Shown: positions 45,801-57,800 of the stretch, one piece after another
How positions within the stretch are numbered: position 1 is the first letter of the stretch
Layout: every line of letters starts with the position of its first letter
From: Mactromeris polynyma
Lineage: Eukaryota; Mollusca; Bivalvia; Venerida; Mactridae
DNA: 64,000 nt
Assembly (NCBI GenBank): GCA_032209605.1
Contig: JASFXZ010000007.1
Location: 21,698,264-21,762,263, forward strand
Direction of reading: 5' to 3'
Position numbers and translations under genes: made by a program
The notes under the pieces: generated by a model
The model's database searches: none
The model's input: the letters and a program-made list of their open reading frames with translations, nothing else
Told to the model about the DNA's origin: nothing

Positions 45801-48800
45801 GTTAGATTGTTCAATTGCAGCAAAATATTGTTTTAGCAAAATTTGTTAATGTAGATAAATCTCTTGACGCTCTTTAGTGAATAATATGTTCAGTTCGTCA
45901 AATTAATATCGGACTTTAAGTCATTTTCATACCTCATATCGAACCCCTATTTTACACTATTCATTACCGCTAGTGTTGGCTTAGACAAGAACACAAGGAC
46001 ACACTAACCTGGAATGGCTCTTTCTGAAGAGGTACCGAGATAGTGTGCTCAATCCATACATCCCCACTGGCTTCTCCCACTTCGAACGATGGTATCAACG
46101 TCTTAAGGTCGGTGCTTTGTGGTTTTATGAAAACCTCCATTACACCAATATCTAAAATATAAAATACCAAACGCGTAAAAAGTCACTCGATAAATTCGTG
46201 TTAATTTATTCCATGAACATATGGACTGTATTTTGCATTAGTTATAATATAATAGGTATATTTAATTTGATTATCTCCCTTTCAGTGTTATATTCTTGTT
46301 GTACATACATGTATTTGTGTGAAGGCCGCCGACCTTTGCTATCACGATAAAGGAACTGCGCTATACCCCGGTGGAAAATAAAGAGAGCTCTACATCACGT
46401 GGTGGAACAGTAATAGAACATTACATATACATTAGCACTAGAAATATCTTTAAAAAAGATGGTCGGCGCAACTTGAAGTTTGCAAATTTGTTGCAATCTG
46501 AAGGTTAAAATTTGTTGTACAACTTAACAAATGCCTAGATGTCATTCAATTACGCTATAGTTATACAGAAACTCCGAGACCTGTAAGGGGAGATCACTGC
46601 GTATGAGACTGCATCAATCATTACTACTCGGCGGTATTCGGCAGAGTCAATAATGCCGAGGTGTGCCGAATGAGACTGCATAATAAATAGCGTGATTAGT
46701 CATAGACACAGTATAGTCTGTTTCAATATAGTTCAATATTACTTATTGCATAAGTCGTGAACTCACACATCCATGTTAATAGCGATTTCTCTGATTAAAA
46801 CAATACAAATGTTCGCGACTGGTATATAAAACCAAGAAAGTCTTCTTAATTCCAATACCGGACAATTCCCCGTGGTGATGACTAACACTACTACTTCCTG
46901 AATAAACTCGAAATACACTATACACGATGTTAACCAATCTGCTTCAAGGTTACGCATATTTTTAAATTGAAGAGAAATTGCGCGAAATTGCCTTGGTGGT
47001 TAACGTAAGATTTGATTGGTTTACAAAACACTGAATATGCAAATAGCAAAACCATAAAAACTTATTTTTGTGCAACAAACTGATAGGTAATTTGCATCGA
47101 AAGGAACTGATATATTTTTATATTTTTGTATACAAATGTCATTTCAATTGATGGTTTTCAGTGAAGGTGTATATACGAACACGAATGATGCAAATGGTCA
47201 TAAAACATACGAGGGACATTCTATAAATTATGTCACTAATGGCCTTCCGTAGAAACCACGTTGCATAAGAGCATGTACATTTCATGTACTAGTTGATTGC
47301 GGGTGTTTATTTAATACGCCTGTGAAATTTTGATCTAATCCGCTTAAAATTGACCAAGATATTTATTGTTGAACTATACACACTCATATATGTGGCTCTA
47401 TTTCAATGCTATAATGAAACCTAAAGAAAAATTAGAAATCAGGGCTTACAATAAACTCCGAGTATCTATGCGGGTATCTCCAAAAGAGATTATTTTGAAC
47501 TGTGTCTCATACATGGTAGTTCTACGGGGACGTTAAAACTTTTAAAGGGGTTCTATATAGCCTGCAAGACAGTAACCGTCCTGGTAGGACTGTTGTTGCA
47601 GCAAGAAAGGGAAATTTTGCTGCTGTTAAAGCTATGGTAGATAAAGATGGCCGATAAACTATTTCCCAGATAGTTAATAGTCTATGCATTTCAGAAGGGA
47701 CCGTCCATCATATTCTGACTGACTGTTTGAAATTAAAAAGGAATTGTGATAGATGGATCCCTCACGTGTTGATACCAGACCAGTAGGCCAAGCGTTTCGA
47801 CTGTGCCAAACAACTTTTGAAGAAATATCAAAATTGTAATTCTTGAGTTGCTCACTGGGGATGAAATTTGGGTGTATTATTTTGAGCCCCAGTGACGCAT
47901 AAATAACAAACAATGGCTTAGTAAAAGTCAGGCAATGCCGGTCATTGGAAAGAGGACAAGAAGCGCCAAGAAGGTTTTATATGCCATTTTTCGTCAATTC
48001 TAGTGGCCCGGTTGTACAAATTCCATGCGAAGAGGGTAGAACCATCACATGCACGTTTTACAAAAATAAAGTACTTACATCTGTCAAAAAATTATATAAA
48101 AATAAACGCCCAAGTAAAGGTTTGAAAGACATACAGCTTATTCATGACAATGCTTCAGCCCACAAAAGTAAAATATACAATCTTGCTTAGAACAAGGAAA
48201 GGTTATTCAGGTTGAACACACACCTTATTCCCCTGACCTAAGCCCCTGTGAGCTTTTCCTTTTTCCCTTGCTAAAACAAATGCTTTCAGGTTAGCGCTAT
48301 GCTACTAAAAGTACCATTGGTTCTGCAATGTTTCAGTGTCTCAACAGTATTCCAAGGGGAGACTACTTGGCAGCATTTAGGTTGTGGATAGCAAGACTTC
48401 ATGAGTGTGTATATGTGCAGGGGGAATACTTTGAAGGGTTGACGTGAACAAACTTCCGATGCAGTGAACATTTTAAACATACGAAGACCAGTGACATAAT
48501 TGATTGAATGCCCCTCGTATATATAGTAGTGTATACTTGCTATGGGACAAAACCATTCTCTTACAAAACACAACCCGTCACTTTTGCTAAATCGGGTAAA
48601 AACCCTCGGGTTATTTTGACTAGTAGGACAATAACCCTTCCCATGAAATTATGAGAGCGGACAGAAACCCACTATAAGCAAACCTATACGAAACACTTAA
48701 GTGATTATATAACACTTTGTTTAGGTTATGTACGGTTATAACATTTAGAACAATAAACATATAGTTTGCTGGTATGCTGATTTTCAACCCCCATGGGAGT

Positions 48801-51800
48801 GGATTCGGCCTACCAGTTTAAATTACGGGAGGGAATATGTCACTCTGTCCTACCTGAAATATTTTGTCAATCTTAGCAAACATCTACGGGAGATGTTTTG
48901 TCTTGCGACAAATACCAAGTAACTTACCATTTTCGCCGTGGATATGGTAGAAGAACTTGACACATTTGCTTGGTTTACTGTAAGATGCATCATACAATGG
49001 TGACATGAGTATAGCCTTATGGTTTGTTCTTGTGGGACTTGAAGTTTCAAAAAACATGTAGTATCCTGTAGAAGAAACTGAAGAATAAAACCGAGTGAAA
49101 GAAAAAAAACTGGAATTTAACAAAGTAGTAGATGATGTACATCGGCAATCATCGGAAAATGCTGTGGGATAAACATACTTTGACAGACGTGGGCCTTGTT
49201 CGTTCTGCCAATGTATATAGACATTTCAAAGTTGTCTGACAAAACTACGTGACCGGAATGTTCACATGTGTATAACGCTTCGTGTGTTGTTCGATGTTGC
49301 TATAGTGGTTTAAGCCCATCACGACCGTTTGAAACAACAACAGTGGTGATAGGAATCATCATAACACAGCACCTTACGGTCATTACTTAGAATAATGTAT
49401 GTGTTCTTCAAAAATATTTCAATAAAGTAGGCATATCAACCAGTCTTGTTATATAAGATTGTATTGATATTTTGTGTATACGGGTTTGTCACAGAACTTT
49501 GACTGTAAGAATGTAAGAAGAATATTACTCTTCTTAGCTTATTCCTTTGAAATAACTGTGTTTAATTTATCATCACCCTCAAAGTTCATATGATGAGATC
49601 TTTTAACGCACCATAATTACTAGTATTATCCTCAATGCAAACTATGTGCATGTTTTAAATCTTCACTCTTCACTCTGTCTCAGAAAAACATTTTAAGAAA
49701 AAAAACGCCGTTCAAAACAATGGCACGCATTATGCAATATCAATGTGGGTTTGAATCCAATCCGGAGTGTATGTACAATGCGTAAGTCAGAGTCGGGAAG
49801 GACGGTGATCTTTACCCAGGAGTCCACCCTAGGGTCTTTCTCATCCCATAAATTTCCAAAAGTCCTGACACTGGTTTGTTTATGAGACTTTGAGACCCAT
49901 AACAAAAAAGAGTGTATTCAATTTCAGTACCAACGCCATCCTTCCCGTATGTATGATCGTAACTTGGCCCTGTTCTAGATGTTGGGGTGGAACCCGAATT
50001 TCGCTTCCATTCCTGATCCCCGATTTCATGGTGTGACCAGCCACAAATATCCGGCTTCTCAAAATCACATGATAGTGGAGGAGTCCATGCTGAATTGAAA
50101 CAGTTTTCATAATATCATGCATACAAAAAATGGTCCCCTAGACCTACACTTCTGGTTCGAATAATATTTATCACAAAGTTTTTGCAACAATATTGTATTC
50201 AATATCAAACGCCTTGGCATGTTTAGATACAGAAACCGTTGTAGAAAACATTGTCTACTTTATGGCTTTTCGTTCCCCATTCACCCAACACTTCCAAATG
50301 TCATAAACGCGTATTATATTAATGTACAATACCATCCTCTCCAAAGCAACGTCCGTTGGAAGTCGCACATTTGGCTGTTGTTAAGAGGTTGTTGCTGTAG
50401 AGAGGTTAAACTAATTGTTCATTCTGACAACAGGACTAACTGACAATGATGTTAAAAGGCAGTTGTTCTTCAATAGGTTGCCACTCTGAACATGTGGTAC
50501 TCTACATTATGATGCTTGTAATATTAACTTAAAGTAATTTGTACGATATTTACGAACTGGATTTCGATTCTTGTTATCTAAGGAAATGACAAAATGCATA
50601 AAATCTAAGTTACAATTATACAGTACTGTGTTGTGTAACTATTTCTTGCAACATCCACATCGTACAAGTTTTTATTTCATATAAAGCCTAACTACATGTA
50701 AGCGTTAATTTATACCCCACTACACATTGCTTCAATATATATTAACAATATCAATATACAAAAATCAAATGCAAAAAATGTCATCATCATCATGTTCTTT
50801 GCTCTTGACAAAGGTCAACTTTGACCAAAAAATTTAGCCCGAGTGGATTTTTACACTTGAACATTGATTTTACACATAGCGCACTAAAGGGAATTCAGAC
50901 AGCAAATAACATAAGCAGAAGCCAATTTAACTTACGATCACATGTGGGTTGTCTGTGACTCCAATCAGTCCCATCACAAACAAGTTTACTGGTTCCATTC
51001 AGTTTGTACATAGCAGCACACATGAACTTCATCACAGCACCCTCATACTCCTGTGTAACCAAAAGTGAACTTGTCGGCACTATCTCGCTGCAGGTGTTTG
51101 CTAAAATGCAAAATAAAATACACATACTATGCACATTGTAATGTTATCGTAATTTATTGCATAATACATATTATTGCATGTGTTACTAAACATAGTAACA
51201 CATTTGCACTGTTCTTAAACGTACATGGACAACGTGAGGCCAATATCAATGATCATGTGACATTGTGTGCCGAATATCGGATATTTGGCATACTTCCGGG
51301 CCAATAACACCGTAAGGCACACCAACCCCTTATGATAACTTCTACAATCCATAGCATAACGCCATGGGTTTAATTTATTTACTTTATTTTGACTGATTCC
51401 TTTGGTACAAATTCGCCTATTTAAAAAGATAAAGCTGTGAACGCTACATTCATATGAATATAATACCACATACAATGTTTGCTGAATGTTGTAAATAATA
51501 TTCAAAAGAAAATGTAAAGCTCTAGTTTCATTGAGACTGAGTAAATGACAGGTCAATCTTACCGAACCGGCCTTGCATGATTCTGCAGGGTTAGTGTATC
51601 CATCACATAAAATCAAGATATTAACCGTTTGGTTGGAACTATTTTTTTGTTTCTACCATATTGTCTACGGACAGTATTTTGGCGGCATGTATGGCAAACT
51701 TGTATTTTATGGAAGCGATCGAGGGGTGATAAAAAATGATGTGGACTATTGTACTATCTTTTGATAGGTACGTTCTATATAATGCAGATTTCATTATACT

Positions 51801-54800
51801 GTTGTTCACTATAACTGTAAGAGATTTGCATTTATACTACTCTATCACCAGTCGTTAACAATATGAAGTCTTCATAACTGTCGTCTCTGCGATCCACGTA
51901 TTGTTGTCGTCCCTCTGACACCAATGTTTGAGGAGTCATACCTGGCTAACTTATGATATTTTTTTTTCCAAAATTGAACGATTTATATCAAATTAAGTGC
52001 ATTTTGTTTTATCACTAACTTTGTTAGAGTGCACTTGAATATTGAGATATTGTTTGTAGTGTATGGTAAAAATCATGATATACGAGAGGTGATTCACCAG
52101 TTTTGAATCACTTTTGAATTTGTCTTTGTTATCAACCACTGCGTTTCAACTGCACAAAGTTAACGTAAATTTATCGATAATTGTATGATTTACATAAATG
52201 TGTTAGTTTTTGTGTCAGTTGTAACATGGGTAGAACTAAAATTGATACGGAACCCCTAAAATGACATTCCATATTCTTTTTTTATTTCGTTTAAACGTAA
52301 TATTATTTCGTTTAAACGTAATATTATTTCGTTTAAACGTAATATTATTTCGTTTAAACGTAATATTATTTCGTTTAAACGTAATATTATTTCGTTTAAA
52401 CGTAATATTATTTCGTAAATACGAATTATTATTTCGTTTAAACGTAATATTATTTCGTTTAAACGTAATGTTATTTCGTTTAAACGTAATGTTATTTCGT
52501 TTAAACGTAATGTTATTTCGTTTAAACGTAATGTTATTTCGTTAAACGTAATGTTATTTCGTTTAAACGTAATGTTATTTCGTTTAAACGTAATATTATT
52601 TCGTTTAAACGTAATATCATTTCGTATAAACGTAATATCATTTCGTTTAAACGTAATAAAATCAATATTACGTTTAAACGAAATAATAATTCGTATTTAC
52701 GAAATAATATTACGTTTAAACGAAAAAATAATTCGTATTTACGAAATAACATTACGTTTAAACGAAATAACATTACGTTTAAACGAAATAATATTACGTT
52801 TAAACGAAATAACATTACGTTTAAACGAAATAACATTACGTTTAAACGAAATAATATTACGCTTAAACGAAATAATAATTCGTATTTACGAAATAATATT
52901 ACGTTTAAACGAAATAATATTACGTTTAAACGAAATAATAATTCGTATTTACGAAATAATATTACGTTTAAACGAAATCATATTACGTTTAAACGAAATA
53001 ATATTACGTTTAAACGAAATAATATTACGTTTTAACGAAATAATATTACGTTTAAACGAAATAAAAAAAGAATATGGAATGTCATTTTAGGGGCTCCGTA
53101 AATTGACAATGTTATGAAAGTTATTATTATATACCTCTTGAAGAAGAAAATGTCTCACTGGAATATACAGAGGGAGTTGAAATGACAATGACACAATGTC
53201 TCTTTATCTACCATTTATCAAGTGAAGAATTCCATTGGTAAACACGCGTTGTTGGTAGTGACAACCCCAAGACAGGGCCATATCGGAGGACACCCAAAAC
53301 GTCAACATCTGACGTTATTCGTAACGTCGCAATGGTTGTCGAAAGGGTGAAATGTCAAATGAACTAGGTGTGTCTCAGTTAACATTACATAGGATCATCA
53401 AAAATATTCTGCAAGCAGAACTGCTGAAAAGTGCAATGTTCACAAGCTCAGTGCATCTCAAATTGACAACGCTCAGGGCAGCTTTATAAACGTTTAAATT
53501 GTGGGAATGGAAACACTTTGCGATTACGGATGAGGCAATGCTTACTTGGGTGGTATCTATGGTCGTCGACACGTTTGTTACATCCGTCAAGGGCTCGACG
53601 ATCCTTTAAAACAGAAGTTTGTTAAACGCGATGCATTTGCACCAAGCTTCATGACCTCGGCCAGAGTTTGGTTCAACAGCAAAACAGAGATTAGGGTCAC
53701 CCCTAAATATACAAAGGTTAATTCCTACTACTATATAGACAAAGTTCTGAAGCCATTAATTACAAAGGATGCCACAAGAATGTTTCCAGGTGATCAAATT
53801 AAGGGCATTGCATTTCACCAGGACTGTGCTTACGTCATACGTCAAAGCAGACGTTAACGTACATGTGCCAGCAAAACATGAACTTTGTTACACCCAATGA
53901 GTGGATGCCTAAATGTTCGGATGCCGCCCCAATGGATTTTGCCATTTGGGGATCTTTAAAGCGGAAAATCTGCACTTTGACAGGCCTTAAACGAGCGTTG
54001 TGGAACGAAGGGCAAAATTAGACGCTGGCTGGAGTCGGGGCCCAAGTGATGTAGACTGTTCTATAACCTCCATCTATCCAAAATAGAACATCTTTTGCAA
54101 TGAAATTGTTGTTATGTGTCATCTATAGAACGAATAAAAGTGTTTCAAAACTGGTGAATCACCTCTCGTACTTGAATGTACAAAGTCCGTCAGGATACCG
54201 TTAGTATTGTTCAAGTGCTTACATCATCACGTGGTATGGTCACCTGACAGCATTGTATGGTTATATTGCCAGGAATAATATGCTTTTTCAATTTCACTCC
54301 TACTATAATGTAGTCATTTTGCAATCAAGAATGAAATATCTATTCCACACTTAACTATACCAATTGAAACACTTTTGTCAACTTGTCCTCGAATTGTTCT
54401 GTGGTTTTCTTAGTCATCACGTTGCTATATATAAAATGATTAATATATTCGATAGATTAAATGATTGATTCATATAATTCAAAGAAACAACTTAGTACTA
54501 GTAAGTATAGCTAAGTGACCTATTGAGTACTAATCTTCATTCAACGAACATAGTGTATTCCTTTTTAACATCATAATGAGTAAGGATCATACAGTCGGAC
54601 TTCGTTTATTCGACAACCTTCTATCCGAATACCTGGTATCATCCGAAATTAATTTCACGTCCCGATGTATCTGTTTACTAGGTACTTCGAATTAAACCGG
54701 GCTATTCGAAACCATGCTTTATTCGAAATAAAATATCGGACCCGATGGATTCGGATGAACCGAGGTCCGACTGTATATACTGTTATAATAAAGAAAAGTT

Positions 54801-57800
54801 CATTCACTTGAGAACACAAACTATGCGTTTAAGCAATAACTGAGTTTCCAACTAAAATTGCTACAGTCGAAGTAAGATAACATAACAAACGTTTACTTAT
54901 ATTTAAAGTTTTTGAACGGCTTACGAAACATACATTAAGAAATTCCATGACAACAATCTACCGAAATGTACGTTATTTTACGTATATATTTCTCTTTAAT
55001 GAAAATATACGTGTTGAAACTAGTGATGTGGCCTGTATGATTGACCAATCAAGGAAATTTCCCCAAATCATATGACTGACTGGAGAAACTGTGGTATGAC
55101 CAGGCAAAATTAACACGGGAACTTGCAAAGATCTTTATTATGTATAAGCGCATTTTCTGATCGCACTGCTTCGTACTTTTTTAAATAAATATACATGAAA
55201 ACCCGTTAATACCGTACTTTCCGTAGGTACGGTGTATTAAAACCATTTTAAAAATTCCATTCGTAAGGACACTTACACATCACTGAATGTTTAAAACAAT
55301 GATATCTTATATGTTCGGGAACGAGTGATGGAATAGCTTGATTATATTTACACTGATACTTCGGATCAGAATGGTCGAAACAAATTGCTTCGTACATATT
55401 TTGGTAATGTATAACCTACCAATGCACATAGGTGGATCGCTGGACCATTGACTGGCGAAGCAAACCAGTTCTTCGACTCCGTACAACTGAAAGCCTCTGT
55501 CACATTCAAACCTGGCCATTGCATTACCAGAGCGTAGATAGTAACTTCCATTCGGAATAGTCAGCACCCTGGTCGAGCAATACCCTTCAACTGAAAAAAT
55601 ACAAAACAAGAAATATCTTGAATGAAGATGGTCGTCGCAATCTGAAGGTTTTAGATGTGTTGTGTGGCATAAAAAATGCCGAGATGTTACAAATGCTTGT
55701 CCCTCTAGATCCAAAATAGATTTCGGTAAATTCACCAAAATTCAGTGGAATTCGGTAAGTAACGCACCCCTTATCGAAAGTTTAATCAATCCACGTCAAG
55801 GATACAAACGTTGCTCGGTTGAAGAGATATTGCCTTGGTGGTTAATGTAAGATTTGGATGGTTTACACAACACTGGTGCGAGTGAATATGGTATAATATT
55901 TCCTGAGAAAACATGTTCTTAGATGCAAAGTCAAAATGATATACAGCTAAAACAAAGTCTTGAAGTAATTTGGTTGACGTATCCATGTCACATTACTCTT
56001 AATTTTTTAAAATGCGTTCGTGAAATTTCTGGACATTTTTTTTTAAAATACGGTAGATTACAGAATACGTGTACTCATTTTGTGCAATTATGAAAAAGCC
56101 AAAATGGACATGTATTTGATCTACATACTCTTTTTCGTAGTAAAGTAAAAAAAATGTTCGCCAGTTGGGCAAGAATATTGGCTAACTCTACTATAAAACA
56201 ACAAGGACATTTCAAGTAATGGTCATAGGGACATAAATATACTTCCGGTCATTGTGACAGTGAAATATTTTCAGGCACTGACGGCCATTGACGCATAAAT
56301 ACGTTTTAATCACAGACAGTGATTGTGACATGAATATTCTTATCGGACATTGGCGATCTTTGTGACAAAAATCCACTTTCGGGCACTAATTGTGGCATAA
56401 GGCGTACTTCCGGTCGGTGTTCAACGTGACGTAAGTATACGAAGGACAACTGTAGCTTAATCTGGATATAATATCAGCCAATTTATATAATTACCGAAGC
56501 TTTTATGACATTCTATATGTAACCAGTACTTACAATCATATCACGTGATGATGAAAGCGTACTTAATCCCTAGAATTGTAGACTCGACGCTTATACATGA
56601 CACCACTTTAAACAATCACGGAAACTTTGTGCTGTCAACTGGGACAAACACAGCGTATTTAAGGACGTTATGAAAATAAGTTCTTAATACATAGTGCATG
56701 TTGCTACATATAGAATATAATTAAACCATAAACATTAGCCCTATGGTTAAATGATTAATTATTAGATTCTACAGTAAAACCTCACTAAAAGACCATCCCA
56801 ATAGTAAGACCATCTCAAAATTACGAGCACCATTTTCAATTAATTTTGTCACTGTTTTGCTCTTTATTCAACCTCCATATTAAGACCGCCTCAATACGAA
56901 GACCAGTTTTCACGGGTCCCAATAAACCTGATTGGAGGGCGTATTGCAGGATACCATCAGCAGATGAAACATGTTCTTATGGTGTCCCATTCAAAGGGGT
57001 TAGTGAATCGCCATTCATTATACCTCATAATAGTCTATATACATAGCGATGTTTAATTGTCTAATTGCTCTTAAAATCAAACTTGCAAGTAGGAGTTTGT
57101 TGTTACGCCGTTCTGAACGATACTTTCCCAAGAAGAGGGAAATTCAATTATTAAATTCAAAACAGAAACGTTACATAGCACAATAAGTCGCGCAATTATT
57201 GCAACATTATCTCAGCAATACTAGTAGCGTATATGTAGTTTAGTAATAGCCAGATTCATAGTTGCAGAATTTAGTAGCAATATACCTGTAGTAGTTGTCA
57301 TGCTGCACTTTAGCCTTTTCATAATTTTATAATATAATACAAGTTGGTCTAAAATCATAAAATCAATGTGAAATGTAAGTGATCAATCTTAGAACTTCAG
57401 AGAAAACGAGTTTGAATTTAGAAGTTTTGGCAACCGCAGATTTTCTCAAATTAAACTTAACATCTGGCTACAGACTTCTCCATCCAGTATGTGATTGTGT
57501 ATAACTTGAGCAATACAATTTCCTCTTGTGAATATACGCTTGTTTTCGAGACTGCATGACAGAAACAAAATTATCCTCCATTTCGCTTCTGAGAACAGTC
57601 TCGACAAATTTGGTAAAGTGTACTCAATCTGTGAGATGCCTCCGACTCACACATACTTATCAGAGATCAGAAATTTCTCGAGTAAGTGGCATATGCCCTT
57701 GAAGTGGTTTAAAAGAAAAAATAGAATTAAACATGCACTATCTTGAAAAAGGATGGTCGGCGCAATTTAAAGGTTACAGTTTGTTGTGAAACATAACACA

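Larger units (their letters stand above)
46152..50935. other. Gene 3 introns 3-5 (with exons 4 and 5 listed separately)
   Basis: Non-exon sequence aligns with 23.9-26.75 kb except for R1 (46905-47070), an R1-like module near 46440-46520 and the mariner at 47210-48517. No other gene is seen. Confidence 0.6.
51101..55419. other. Gene 3 intron 2
   Basis: Matches 26.9-28.76 kb plus a ~2.6 kb insertion between ~51912 and ~54545 that contains the Tc1/mariner-like element. The short flanking pieces (51912-52082, 54171-54545) are also absent from unit B and are unassigned. Confidence 0.6.

Noticed and set aside
48929..49087. Alternative acceptor for MAM exon 5 (TTCTTCAG) adding VSST residues
   Set aside because: It is in frame, but the downstream AG gives the canonical MAM G-YYM junction in both genes; minor use cannot be excluded.
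52283..53062. CRISPR-like repeat array
   Set aside because: Units are contiguous with no spacers, switch orientation at a centre of symmetry, and sit in eukaryotic DNA.
52261..53090. Long open frames on both strands with 7-residue repeats
   Set aside because: They are direct by-products of a 21-bp (3n) DNA repeat in an inverted array inside a transposon, and both strands are open for the same reason.
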